Source: Nonomuraea lactucae (lineage in GTDB: Bacteria; Actinomycetota; Actinomycetes; Streptosporangiales; Streptosporangiaceae). Taken from it: a stretch of 64,000 nucleotides of DNA. Location of the stretch: positions 18,027 to 82,026 of the forward strand of contig NZ_QNFZ01000048.1 of NCBI RefSeq assembly GCF_003313395.1. Reading direction: 5' to 3'. The position numbers and the translations under genes are program-made. Under the pieces are notes generated by a model. That model made no database searches, was not told the DNA's origin, and was given only the letters and a program-made list of their open reading frames with translations. Positions within the stretch are counted from its first letter, which is position 1, and each line of letters begins with the position of its first letter. Of the stretch, positions 44,620 through 53,921 are shown one piece after another.

Positions 44620-46781
44620 TTGGACACGTCTGACCGTATTGCCCATCCCTGGGGATCCCGTACGCCCTACGGGCCCGGAGAAGAGTGGCCGGTCCGCGTG
44701 GACAGCTATCTCGAAGGTGACCTGGCTGAGGGGGACGTCGAGTCGTGGGCGCAGTCCGCGTCGATCCTGCATTCCAACGGTGACGCGATGGACATCGCTG
44801 TCCGGGGCGGGCGGGTCGTGGGGGTGCGGGGCGCGCCGTCGACCGGGTCAACCGCGGTCGGCTCGATCTGAAGGATCTGTACGGCTGGCAGGCCAACAAC
44901 AGCCCCGACCGCCTCACCCACCCGCTGGTCCGCGAGCGGGGAAGGCTGGTGGAGACGGACTGGGACACCGCGATGGACCGTATCGTGGCCCGCTCGCGAG
45001 AACTGCTCGACAGGCCGGGAGGGTGGAGGCGTCTCGGTTTTCACACCAGTGGCCAGCTGTTCCTGGAGGAGTACTACACGCTGGCGGTGATCGGAAAGGC
45101 GGGCATCGGCACTCCGCACATGGACGGCAACACCCGCCTGTGCACGGCGACGGCGGCCTCGGCGCTCAAGGCCAGCTTCGGCACCGACGGGCAGCCGGGT
45201 TCGTACACCGATGTCGATCACTGCGACGCGCTCGCGCTGTGGGGGCACAACGTGGCCGAGACCCAGGTGGTCCTTTGGGAGCGGATGCTGGATCGCCGCC
45301 GGGGCCCGCGTCCGCCCGCCATGATCGCCGTCGATCCGCGCGTCACGCCGGTCGCCCGCGAGGCGGACGTGCACCTGGCCGTCCGCCCGGGCACCAACCT
45401 GGCGCTGATGAGCGCGCTGATCCACCGAATCGTCGAGCGCGGCTGGCACGACCCTCAGTACGTGGCCGAGCACACCGTCGGGTTCGAGGAGCTGTGCCGG
45501 GTCGTCTCCGGTTGCCCTCCAGAGCGCGCCGCACGGATCTGTGACGTGCCGGTCGCCAGAATCGAGCAGGCCGCGGAGATCCTCGGCGGTTGCCAGGGGC
45601 TGCTGTCCACCGTGTTGCAGGGTTTCTACCAGTCCCATCAAGCCACCGCCTCCCCCTGCCAGGTCAACAACCTCCACCTGCTGCGTGGCATGCTGGGCCG
45701 GCCGGGGGCGGGTGTGCTGCAGATGAACGGCCAGCCGACAGCGCAGAACACGCGCGAGACCGGCGCTGACGGCGACCTGCCGGGCCTGCGCAACTGGAAC
45801 AACCCCGTCCATATCCGCGAGCTCGCCGAGCTGTGGAACGTCGAGCCGTCCGTCATCCCCCACTGGGCGCCGCCCACGCACGCCATGCAGATCTTCCGCT
45901 ACGCCGAGCAGGGCTCGATCCAGCTGCTGTGGATCTCGGCCACCAACCCGGCGGTGTCGCTGCCCGACCTGGCGCGGATCCGCCGCATTCTGTCGCGCGA
46001 GGGGCTGTTCGTGGTGGTACAGGACCTCTATCTCACCGAGACGGCCGAGCTGGCGGACGTGGTGCTGCCTGCTGCGACCTGGGCCGAGAAGCTGGGCACG
46101 TTCACCAATGCCGACCGTACCGTCCACCTGTCGGAAAAGGCCGTGCCGCCGCCCGGACAGGCCCGCTCGGATCTGGACATCTTCCTGGACTACGCGCGGC
46201 GGATGGACTTCCGCGACCGCGACGGCAAGCCGCTCATCACATGGCAGGATCCGGAGTCGGCGTTCGAGGCGTGGAAAGCGTGCTCGGCCGGGCGCCCCTG
46301 CGACTACACCGGCATCACCTACGACCGCCTGCGCGGTGGCAGCGGCATCCAGTGGCCCTGCACGCCGTCAGCCCCTGGCGGCACGGAAGCGCCGACGGAC
46401 GCGTACCCGATGCTCCTGACCACCGGGCGGACGATCCACCACTTCCACACGCGCACCAAGACCGGCCGAGCGCCGCAGCTCGACGGCGCCGCGCCCGACT
46501 CCTGGGTGGAGATCAACCCGCGCGACGCCGATACGCTCGGCATCTCCGAGGGCGATCTGATCCTGGTCGAGTCGCCACGCGGTGCCCTGCAGGCTCGCGC
46601 GCGGCTGTGCCCCGTCCGGCGCGGCGTGGTGTTCGTCCCGTTCCACTACGGCTATTGGGACCTCGCCGAGGGCGCGCCCCCGCGTGCCGCGAACGAGGTC
46701 ACGGCCACGGGCTGGGACCCGGTGTCCAAGCAACCGCTCTACAAGGTCACCGCGGTCCGGTTGACCAGGATGGCGGGTTGA
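44620..46781 (+). pseudogene. Molybdopterin oxidoreductase, frameshifted near the N-terminus
   Basis: A molybdopterin-dependent oxidoreductase of the formate-dehydrogenase/assimilatory nitrate-reductase family, about 720 aa if repaired. 44620-44830 encodes PYGPGEEWPVRVDSYLEGDL ... MDIAVRGGRVVGVRG. One base seems missing at about 44,831, and the frame resumes as VDRVNRGRLDLKDLYGW into a 610-codon ORF (from 44949) with STVLQGFYQSHQATA, LWISATNPAVSLPDLARIRR, DVVLPAATWAEKLGTFTNAD and a C-terminal MopB/Mo-binding domain. Where family members usually have the 4Fe-4S cysteines this one reads SASILHSNGDAMD, with no CxxC. TTG 44620 follows GAAAGGG. It may be inactive, or the frameshift may be a sequencing error. 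Confidence 0.78.
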
Positions 46782-46783
46782 GC

Positions 46784-47245
46784 ATGTTCCTCGCCCACTA
46801 CCTCGGACTTCTGCACCGCTCGGAGCAGGAGCTGGCCGACGCCTTCCGCGACGTGGCGGATGGTCACAAGGACGAGGCAGATGTGATCCGCATCTGCCAC
46901 CGCCTGGCCGAGCAGTGCGAGGATCATGTGCGCCGGCTGGCGCCGTTCGTTGAAAGCTACGCCGAGGACGCGCCCGACGAACCGCACAGGCTGCACGCCG
47001 TGCTCTTCGCCGGCACCCGGGAGGGCGGGCTCGGCCTCCTGCGTGACCTGCACGACCTGTATCTGATGGCGGCCGAGTGCGACATCGCGTGGACCCTGGT
47101 CGGGCAGGCCGCGCAAGGGACACGCGACCAACGGCTGGCGCAGGTGGTCGGGCTGTGTGAGGCCGAGACCTCCACCCAGCTGCTGTGGTTGCGCACCCGT
47201 ATGAAACAGGCCGCACCACAGGCGCTCGTCGTGTCAACCGGGTAG
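46784..47245 (+). CDS. Small helical protein coupled to the molybdoenzyme
   Basis: A 153-aa all-helical protein with regularly spaced His/Glu residues (AHYLGLLHRSEQELADAF, EADVIRICHRLAEQCEDH), suggesting a ferritin- or hemerythrin-like bundle. The ATG lies 2 bp after the molybdoenzyme stop, so the two are an operon and it may be an accessory or chaperone-like partner. Family not identified. Confidence 0.7.
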   Translation: MFLAHYLGLLHRSEQELADAFRDVADGHKDEADVIRICHRLAEQCEDHVRRLAPFVESYAEDAPDEPHRLHAVLFAGTREGGLGLLRDLHDLYLMAAECDIAWTLVGQAAQGTRDQRLAQVVGLCEAETSTQLLWLRTRMKQAAPQALVVSTG

Positions 47246-47317
47246 CGCCTCATCACTGGTCGAGCAATGCGCACCAGCTGATATGCCGCCACCCGGTCGA
47301 ACTCCGCCGACCCTCGG

Positions 47318-47683
47318 TCAGCGCTTCCATGGCGGGCTGTCGCCCATCTTCTCGTAGTAGCGGGCGAGGTGGGCCTTGACCCTGCCGACCTCCTGTGTGG
47401 GGAGGTCGATGCCGCCACGAGCACCCTGCATGATGTTGCCGGCGGCCATGATGGCCCGTGGCACGGCCTGGAGCCGGCCGTCGATGACGTCGGCGATCAG
47501 CAGCTTGTAACTGGTGAAGTTCTCGGGCTTGTCGCCGTCGTACCAGATGTGGGCGTCGCGGTAGGCGGCGTCCGGCTCGTCCTCGGCATCGGCCCAGTCG
47601 CGAACCCGCTTGTCGGCGGCGTCGCCGTCCCAGGCGCGGTCACGGTCAGCGAGCGGCAGATCCTGAAACCTCGTGACAGTCAT
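47318..47683 (-). CDS. Conserved hypothetical protein
   Basis: A 121-aa protein: RDRAWDGDAADKRVRDWADA, YKLLIADVIDGRLQAVPRAI and a final LARYYEKMGDSPPW. I recall similar sequences in actinobacteria and around phage-type prohead proteins, but assign no function. ATG 47683 chosen. Confidence 0.7.
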   Translation of the reverse strand: MTVTRFQDLPLADRDRAWDGDAADKRVRDWADAEDEPDAAYRDAHIWYDGDKPENFTSYKLLIADVIDGRLQAVPRAIMAAGNIMQGARGGIDLPTQEVGRVKAHLARYYEKMGDSPPWKR

Positions 47684-47897
47684 ACCTTGCCGGCTACCCC
47701 GCCCGACCCCAGTAAACGGCAGGCCGCCAGGCTACGGCCCGCGTCGCCTACAGCGAGCGACCCCCAGCCGGGCCAGATGACACCGTCCATGTTTCGGCCG
47801 CCAGCTGCGGGAACGGGACGAAGAGGCTCGTCGACGCCGCCGACCCGCGCCGCGCCGACGAGGCCCAGAGCAGCAAGACGACCCGAGGGAGGCTGCC

Positions 47898-48461
47898 GTG
47901 GAAGCACAGCAGGATGTGATCGCGGTCCTGATCACCGATCATCACGAGGTCGAGGAGATGTTCTCCGAGCTCGAACAGATGAGCGGGCAGACGAGCGAGC
48001 AGGCCAAGACGCTGGCCGAGCAGGTGGTCATCGAGCTGGTGCGACACTCGGTCGCCGAGGAGGAATACCTCTATCCGGCCGTCCGCGAACACGTTCGGGG
48101 CGGTGACAAGCTGGCCGATCAGGAGATCTCCGAGCACGCCGACGCCGAGCAGACCATGAAGCGCCTGGAGCGGCTGGAGCCGGGCGACGCCGACTTCTGG
48201 CCTACCACGGAGCTCCTGATGGGCCAGATCCGTGACCACATCCGGGAAGAGGAGAACGACCTGTTCCCGCAGCTGCGGGAAGCCTGCCCGCCCGAGCAAC
48301 TCAGGGAACTGGGGACGAAGGTGCAGCGGGCCAAGAAGCTCGCCCCAACCCGGCCGCACCCGTCGGCGCCCGACACCCCGCCGGCCAACAAGCTCCTGGC
48401 GCCAGGGGCCGGGCTGGTGGACCGCATCCGCGATGCCCTCACCGGCCGAGGCCGTTCCTAG
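47898..48461 (+). CDS. Hemerythrin-like (HHE) protein 1
   Basis: A 187-aa protein with repeated HHE-domain signatures: LITDHHEVEEMFSELE, LVRHSVAEEEYLYP, EISEHADAEQTMKRLE and IRDHIREEENDLFP. These His/Glu pairs bind a di-iron centre in hemerythrins, which sense O2, NO or oxidative stress. A proline-rich tail follows. GTG 47898 is used, with GGGAGG upstream. It converges on a second HHE gene. Confidence 0.9.
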   Translation: MEAQQDVIAVLITDHHEVEEMFSELEQMSGQTSEQAKTLAEQVVIELVRHSVAEEEYLYPAVREHVRGGDKLADQEISEHADAEQTMKRLERLEPGDADFWPTTELLMGQIRDHIREEENDLFPQLREACPPEQLRELGTKVQRAKKLAPTRPHPSAPDTPPANKLLAPGAGLVDRIRDALTGRGRS

Positions 48462-48558
48462 CAAACCGCACCATGGAACGACCGGAATTACGGTCAAAGG
48501 CCGCCTCGGTGGCTGAGGCGATCGGCTCGACGGTCGAACAGTCAGGGCTCGGAGGCGA

Positions 48559-49113
48559 TCAGTGCTTCAGAGCGGCGGCGAGTTCGCCCTTGGTCATGGC
48601 GGAATATCCGTCGATGCCTTTCGCCTTGGCCTGTTCCAGCAGTTCCCGCTTGGTACGCGTAACGGGCCGTGGAGGGGCGTTGAGCAGGGCGGCCTTGGCA
48701 GCGCTGAAGGCATGGGCCAGCTCGGCCAACCGCTTGGCGGGCAGGGCCTTGGCCAGGGCAGGGAGGATCTCGCTCTCCTCTTCCTCCACATGGTGCGTGA
48801 CCGCCTTGACCAGATCCTTGAGGATCGGCTCGAAGGCCGGTCCGGTGGGATCCGTGTCGAGCAGTTCGAGGAGCTTCTCCTCGGCTTCGTGGTGTTCTTC
48901 GGTGCCGTGGTGGACTTCGCGTCGCTCGCTGGGCGCCGCCTTGGCCAGCTCGGAGTAGACCTCGCTCTCTTCGGCACGGGCATGCGCGGTGAACTTCGCG
49001 GCGAGCTCGGCCAACAATGCGGGGCGGTTCTCCGGCTGCTTGTACAGCTTGTCGAAGATCGCCTCCACGTCGCGGTGATCGGCGGTGATCAGGTCAATGA
49101 CGTTCAGTGGCAT
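48559..49113 (-). CDS. Hemerythrin-like protein 2 with Rho-N-like tail
   Basis: A 184-aa HHE protein: LITADHRDVEAIFDKLY, FTAHARAEESEVY, EEHHEAEEKLLELL and THHVEEEESEILPALA. The C-terminus RTKRELLEQAKAKGIDGYSA with TKGELAAALKH is a Rho-N/SAP-like short helical module that can bind nucleic acid. ATG 49113 has AGGGAGGG upstream. Paired with the convergent HHE gene it suggests a local stress-response cluster. Confidence 0.88.
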   Translation of the reverse strand: MPLNVIDLITADHRDVEAIFDKLYKQPENRPALLAELAAKFTAHARAEESEVYSELAKAAPSERREVHHGTEEHHEAEEKLLELLDTDPTGPAFEPILKDLVKAVTHHVEEEESEILPALAKALPAKRLAELAHAFSAAKAALLNAPPRPVTRTKRELLEQAKAKGIDGYSAMTKGELAAALKH

Positions 49114-49229
49114 ATCACCCTCCCTAGGTTGGGATCCGGCGGCCCCTCCTACCCGGGGAAGCCGGTCACATGCGGAGAACGTGGGGCCCATAGGAGACGG
49201 GTGTCGAGCCCGGCACGTCACTCGTACGA

Positions 49230-50077
49230 CTACCGCAGCCGGGGCAGGACCTCGCGGGCGTAGAACTCGAAGAAGGCGTCCTGCTCGGTGCCGATCTGGC
49301 TGATGTAGACCTCGTCGAACCCGGCGTCCACGTACTCCTGGATCGCCTTGACATGCACCTCGGGCTCGGGGCCACACGGTGTTGACGTGGTGGCGTCCTC
49401 CTCGCTGACCATCTCCGCCAGTTGCGCGAAATGCCTCGGCAGCGGCAGCAGCTGGGAGGCTTCGCCCTTGATGCCCTGGGTCGGCCACAGCCGGTGCACC
49501 TTCTTGCGGGCGTCAGCCTTGTCCTCGGCATAGCAGACCTTCAGCCCGCCCTGCGCGGGTTTGCCCGCCCCGCCGGACTCGCGGAACAGCTTGACCAGGT
49601 CTGCGTTCGGCCCTGTGCAGATGTAGCCGTCGCCGATCCGCCCCGCCAGCTCCACTGACTTCTCGCCGAGGCCAGAGATGTATACCGGCGGTGGGTTGTC
49701 GGGGAGCGTGTAGAGGCGCGCGCTGTCGACGGAGTAGTGCGTTCCGCGGTGGGTGGTCAGATCGCCGCTCCACAGCCGACGCATCACCTCGATCGCTTGC
49801 TCCAGCATCTCCAGTCGTTCGGCGGCCGGCGGCCAGCGGGAGTCGGTGATGTGCTCGTTCAGCGCCTCGCCTGTGCCGACGCCGAGCTGGAAGCGTCCTC
49901 CCGTCAGTACGGCGCTGGTCGCGGCAGCTTGGGCGATGACGGCCGGATGGATGACGAAGGGGCTCTGCCCCTGTTGGTCCAGCCAGGGATGGTAGTGATC
50001 GGAGATCACTTCGACTGCCGGACGAGTTCCTTGGGCCCGTGCTCCTCGCTGCTCAGAAAGTATCCGATGTGTGCCAT
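49230..50077 (-). pseudogene. F420-type LLM oxidoreductase, frameshifted and internally deleted
   Basis: The gene starts well (ATG 50077 after GGGAGGA; AHIGYFLSSEEHGPKELVRQ) but shifts frame at 50,008, where TGA overlaps a GTG that resumes with ISDHYHPWLDQQGQSPFV. The usual segment between the N-terminus and ISDHYHPW is missing, and another ~25 residues expected between SPFV and IHPAVIAQAAATSAVL are absent. The rest (FQLGVGTGEALNEHI, VYISGLGEKSVELAGRIGDG) is a normal TIGR03557-like luciferase-fold reductase. The 259-codon fragment from 50009 may still be expressed but is unlikely to be active. Confidence 0.75.
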
Positions 50078-50376
50078 TGCTGAGTCCTCCCGCCCAGGAC
50101 GAGCAAGATCAGGCCGATGACGATGTCCTCCTCCAGGCTGCGTTCCTTTCGAGCCGGAGAGCCGAGGGTCGGCTACCCGACGAGTTCGCGGTAAACGACC
50201 CGCGGGGAGAGACTTCGCGGCGAGGAGTGCCGAGGCTACGCCTCACTCTCCTCGCAGCAGGCGGCCGCGACCCGCATAAGCCGAATTTCGCAATCGCACA
50301 GCTTAAGCGGCATATCCCCATGCCCATCGGCCCCATGGACGTTAGCCGCGATTCAGGACGGGCAGGGAGCAGCCCC

Positions 50377-50934
50377 ATGAGCAGGATCGAGTACTCCGTA
50401 GACGTCAAGGTCCCGATCCGCGTCGCCTACGACCAGTGGACGCAGTTCGAGACGTTCCCCGAATTCATGGAAGGGGTGGAGTCGGTCAAGCAGCACACCG
50501 ATACCCGCGCCACCTGGCTGGCTGAGATCGCCGGGGTGAAGCGCGAGTTCGAGACCGAGATCACCGAGCAGCACCCTGACGAGCGCGTCGCCTGGCGCAC
50601 GCTCGACAAGCCCCACCAGGCCGGCGTCGTGACCTTCCATCGCCTCGACGACGCCACCACCCGCGTCACCCTCCAGATGGAGTACGACCCCGAGGGCTTC
50701 GTAGAAACCGCCGGCGACTGGCTTCAACTCGTCCGCCTGCGCGTCCAGGGCGATCTGCGCCGCTTCAAGGACTACATCGAGTCTCGCGGCCACGAGACCG
50801 GCGCCTGGCGTGGCAGCGTGCCGCCCCAGCACGCCGGCGACGCACCGCGTCGGTCCGATGCGCGGCCACCGGGCACCGGCACGCCGCCGCGGTCTGGCAC
50901 TGGCTATCCGCCGTCTCCGGACCCAGGCCTGTAA
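50377..50934 (+). CDS. SRPBCC / polyketide-cyclase-like protein
   Basis: A 185-aa START-like protein beginning SRIEYSVDVKVPIRVAYDQW, with FETFPEFMEGVESVKQ and VTLQMEYDPEGFVETAGDWL. Such proteins of the cyclase/dehydrase family bind hydrophobic ligands and occur in actinomycete stress loci. A disordered Pro-rich tail follows about residue 145. ATG 50377 is after CAGGGAG. Not linked to any polyketide genes here. Confidence 0.82.
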   Translation: MSRIEYSVDVKVPIRVAYDQWTQFETFPEFMEGVESVKQHTDTRATWLAEIAGVKREFETEITEQHPDERVAWRTLDKPHQAGVVTFHRLDDATTRVTLQMEYDPEGFVETAGDWLQLVRLRVQGDLRRFKDYIESRGHETGAWRGSVPPQHAGDAPRRSDARPPGTGTPPRSGTGYPPSPDPGL

Positions 50935-51011
50935 TCCTTGCGATCGCGCCTCCTCGCCCGCAAGGGCGGGAGGCGCGACGCTCGTCCGTCCGGCGCAGCA
51001 CGCCGGTCGAC

Positions 51012-51359
51012 ATGCACCAACGCGCCTCAAGGCTCTGCATACGGCAGTACGAACACATCAAGGACAGCGCCAAGCGGCGGGGGGAAAGTGACAGCCGAGC
51101 CAAGGAGATCGCGGCCCGGACGGTGAACAAGGAACGCGCCAGGGCCGGTGAGTCGAGGACCGCCAGCCGGACCTCGACCCAGGACATCTCTTCGAGCCGG
51201 CGCGGAGGGCTGCGCTCGCACTCCGGAGCGGGTGGCCGTACGCGGGATCAACTGTACGCCGAGGCCAAGCGCCGCAACATCAAGGGCCGCTCGAAGATGA
51301 GCAAGGCGCAGCTGGAGAAAGCCCTCAGCCAGCCGGTTTCCTGCCGGGAGCTGCCGGCG
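51012..51359 (+). pseudogene. Plasmid-stabilisation-like small protein with lost stop codon
   Basis: Residues about 12-107 match a small actinomycete protein I recall annotated as a plasmid stabilisation protein: RQYEHIKDSAKRRGES, EIAARTVNKERARAGESRT, TSTQDISSSRRGGLRSH and DQLYAEAKRRNIKGRSKMSK. Its natural end should be near LEKAL at about 51,330, but no in-frame stop occurs until 53,021. The reading frame runs on for about 560 codons as antisense of the next two genes. The end given here is the limit of the family-like part. Confidence 0.6.
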
Positions 51360-52748
51360 TCAACCGTGCCACTCCAGTTCGTCGCGTTTCGCCAGGAACT
51401 CCTCGGTCAAGGACCACTCCAGAGGCAGCGGCATCGGATAGGTCGTGTGGATCCGGGCCAGCTCACGGTGAGCGCGGGCCAGGCTGGCGAAGTCACGCGG
51501 GTACGCGCGGGTGTCGACACCGGTGAAGACGCCCACCTTGCGGGCCCGCGCCAGCATCCTCCGCCAGTCCTCGGCCGAGGCCAGCCCGATGGACTCCACC
51601 CCGTGGGAGAACAGGACGATCCTGATCTCGTCGAACGACTCCGCCCGGTCGAGATAGGCCTGCGCGTGCGCGAGCGACTGCTCGGTGTTGAACACCATCC
51701 AGTACGGGACGGACCCGCTGCGCAGCGCCCACCAGGGCTCCATCAGCAGGAAGGACTCGACGAGCAGCCGGTCACCGGGCAGCCCGCGCCGCCGGTACCA
51801 GCTCCTGTAGAGGTCGGCGACCACCGGGCTCAGGTCCTCCGGCTCGCCGAAGCGCATGCGGACCAGCCGCCACCGGTTGCGTTCCGCGAGGTCTTCCAGG
51901 TCGGCGAGCAGCCCGGGCTCGAACCCCCACTCCGCTTCTGGGCTGTCGCCGTCCGCCGGCGGGTATTCCCAGCGCGACCGCCCGGCCCGATAGCGGGCGA
52001 GGTAGTCGGCCACGCGCGGCCCGCCGTGCTCGTACTCCTGCCTGGTGGCGCCGCCGAGCGCGCCGTGCTGGAACACGTGGCGCTCGCCCACCGTCGTGGT
52101 GGGCCAGCGCAGCGCGCAGTCCACGACGACCAGCGTCGCGCCGGGCGGCAGCGACGACTCCAGGAACGCGCGGTAGGCCGCTGCCAGACGGCGCCATTTG
52201 ACCCGGAAGTACGTCATACCGGCAATCATCAGGCGGTCCTGGTTGGCGTCGTGCATGTGGTGCAGCACCAGGTCGGGGTTCGCGTCCAGCAGCGCCCGGC
52301 CCGCCGTGCGCGTCCGCGCCAGGTCGCCCTCGGGGTCGTCGGGCCGCACGCCGTGGCGGCGTACCGGCAGCAGCAGCGTCTGCGGCAGCCACGGCGCGGA
52401 CAGGGCCGCCGCCAGGTGGATCATGGCGCCGTTGGACGACCCGATGAAGGCCACCGGGTACGGGCGGCGCGGGTAGTGCCCGGTCACCCAGCGCGCCAGG
52501 TCGCCGGAACGGAGCTCGGGCACGCGACGCATCGGCACGGCCTCGGCCCATCCGCTCACGGCGTACGCCTTCTCCTGCAGCGCCCGCGGCAGCCTCGCCG
52601 CCCCGCCGAGCACCGCCGACGCCACGCCCTCCAGCGCCGCCGGGCCCTGGCCGATCAGGGGAACGTCCCTGCCGTGCAGGAATCGGGACAGGGCCCGCAA
52701 CGTGCCGGTGGCCGAGTCGAACGACGCCACCGCCCTGCCGGGCCTCAC
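51360..52748 (-). CDS. Hypothetical alpha/beta-hydrolase-like protein
   Basis: A 462-aa protein not recognised as a named family. It has a possible nucleophile elbow (PVAFIGSSNGAMIHLAAAL, Ser in GSSNG) and LLDANPDLVLHHMHDANQDR with TLVVVDCALRW. GTG 52748 overlaps the previous gene's stop (GTGA), so the two hydrolase-like genes are co-translated. No signal peptide. It may act with the alpha/beta hydrolase on a shared substrate. Confidence 0.75.
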   Translation of the reverse strand: MRPGRAVASFDSATGTLRALSRFLHGRDVPLIGQGPAALEGVASAVLGGAARLPRALQEKAYAVSGWAEAVPMRRVPELRSGDLARWVTGHYPRRPYPVAFIGSSNGAMIHLAAALSAPWLPQTLLLPVRRHGVRPDDPEGDLARTRTAGRALLDANPDLVLHHMHDANQDRLMIAGMTYFRVKWRRLAAAYRAFLESSLPPGATLVVVDCALRWPTTTVGERHVFQHGALGGATRQEYEHGGPRVADYLARYRAGRSRWEYPPADGDSPEAEWGFEPGLLADLEDLAERNRWRLVRMRFGEPEDLSPVVADLYRSWYRRRGLPGDRLLVESFLLMEPWWALRSGSVPYWMVFNTEQSLAHAQAYLDRAESFDEIRIVLFSHGVESIGLASAEDWRRMLARARKVGVFTGVDTRAYPRDFASLARAHRELARIHTTYPMPLPLEWSLTEEFLAKRDELEWHG

Positions 52749-53491
52749 GAGCCGGCCTCCCGCAGGAAGGCGGCGACCTCACGGGCCAGACCATGCGGAT
52801 CGCGGTACGGCACCATGTGCGGCAGCCCGTCCATGACCGAGAGTCGCCCACGCGGCAGGAGCCTGGTGACCTGCTCGGCCCACGCCTGGCTCACCATCCG
52901 GTCCTTGCCGCCGCGCACCACCAGGACGGGCACGTCCACGTACAGCAGCTTGTCCTCGATCCGATCCCGCAGGGAAGCGCCAAAGCTGGCCAGCACTCGC
53001 CGCAGCCCGGCGTCCCGGTAGTCGGCGACGTTCAGCGGCGTCATGCCCGGGCTTTCCCGCACCGAGTTGCGCAGCCACTGGCCCACCAGCCGGACGGCGG
53101 ATCTGGCGTGCGGATCAACGGTCGGGCCGACCAGCACCAGCGCGCCTGTCCGGCCCGCGAAGCGAGCCGCCACATCGACGGCCACCTGGCAGCCGAAGGA
53201 CCCGCCCAGCAGGCAGGGCCGCGCCAGCCCAGCCGCATCCAGCCAGGCGGCCACCGCGTCCGCGAGCCCCGCCACGGTCGGAAGATCATCGGGTCTGTCG
53301 CTGTGCCCAAAGCCGGGCAGGTCGAGGCTCCAGGTGTCGTGAGTCCGTCCCAGCACCTCGACGAGAGGCAGCATCTCCCGGCTGGACACCCCAGCGCCAT
53401 GGACGCACACCACCGGCGGCCCCGGGCCTCGTCTGCGCCAGCTCGCCATGGTCAAGTCCATGACCGAATGAGTGAGCGGTTCGAGCGGCAC
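52745..53491 (-). CDS. Alpha/beta-fold hydrolase
   Basis: A 248-aa hydrolase. HGAGVSSREMLPLVEVLG is the oxyanion region, GGSFGCQVAVDVAARFAG carries the nucleophile Ser (GGSFG), and VLVVRGGKDRMVS and GLPHMVPYRDP hold the Asp and His of the triad. GTG 53491 with AAGGAGAGG upstream is the start; longer upstream frame is noncoding. Its stop overlaps the next gene. Substrate unknown. Confidence 0.86.
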   Translation of the reverse strand: MPLEPLTHSVMDLTMASWRRRGPGPPVVCVHGAGVSSREMLPLVEVLGRTHDTWSLDLPGFGHSDRPDDLPTVAGLADAVAAWLDAAGLARPCLLGGSFGCQVAVDVAARFAGRTGALVLVGPTVDPHARSAVRLVGQWLRNSVRESPGMTPLNVADYRDAGLRRVLASFGASLRDRIEDKLLYVDVPVLVVRGGKDRMVSQAWAEQVTRLLPRGRLSVMDGLPHMVPYRDPHGLAREVAAFLREAGS

Positions 53492-53921
53492 GCCTCTCCT
53501 TTCGAAGGCCGCCCCTCTACCCGAATCGTGATCGTAAGAACCCCAGCCGAACGGATCAGTCGCCAGGCGCATGAGTGGCCGGCGCCGACCGGTCCGACGC
53601 GTTCGGCGTAACCGCTGGTCGGAAGCGTCTCGACACTCCGCACGCCGGCGAGCGCCCCCGCGAGGGCCACCTCGACGTCTCCCGACAGTGTCCCGCCCAC
53701 CTGGGTCAACCGGCCCGCGCCGCCGACCTCGTATGCGCAGCGGGGCCGGGAGGGCAGGCCGGGTGGAGATCCTCATGGGCACCACGCGACGAGAAGCGGG
53801 TCCGTCCATCGCGGCGATCCCGGCTGGTAGGGTGGCGGACGGCTCGTCCTGCTCGGCACCGGGCTCACGGCCTGGAACCACCCCCAGGGCTGGACGGCCC
53901 GATCGACCCTTCCGCCGACCT
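53492..53921. other. Intergenic region
   Basis: About 430 bp upstream of the hydrolase pair and downstream of the serine hydrolase. ORFs here lack recognisable families and good starts. It should hold the promoter for the hydrolase pair. Confidence 0.4.

Noticed and set aside
53452-53709. 85-codon minus-strand ORF upstream of the hydrolase pair
   Set aside because: No good start or family match, and it overlaps the hydrolase's ribosome site in another frame.
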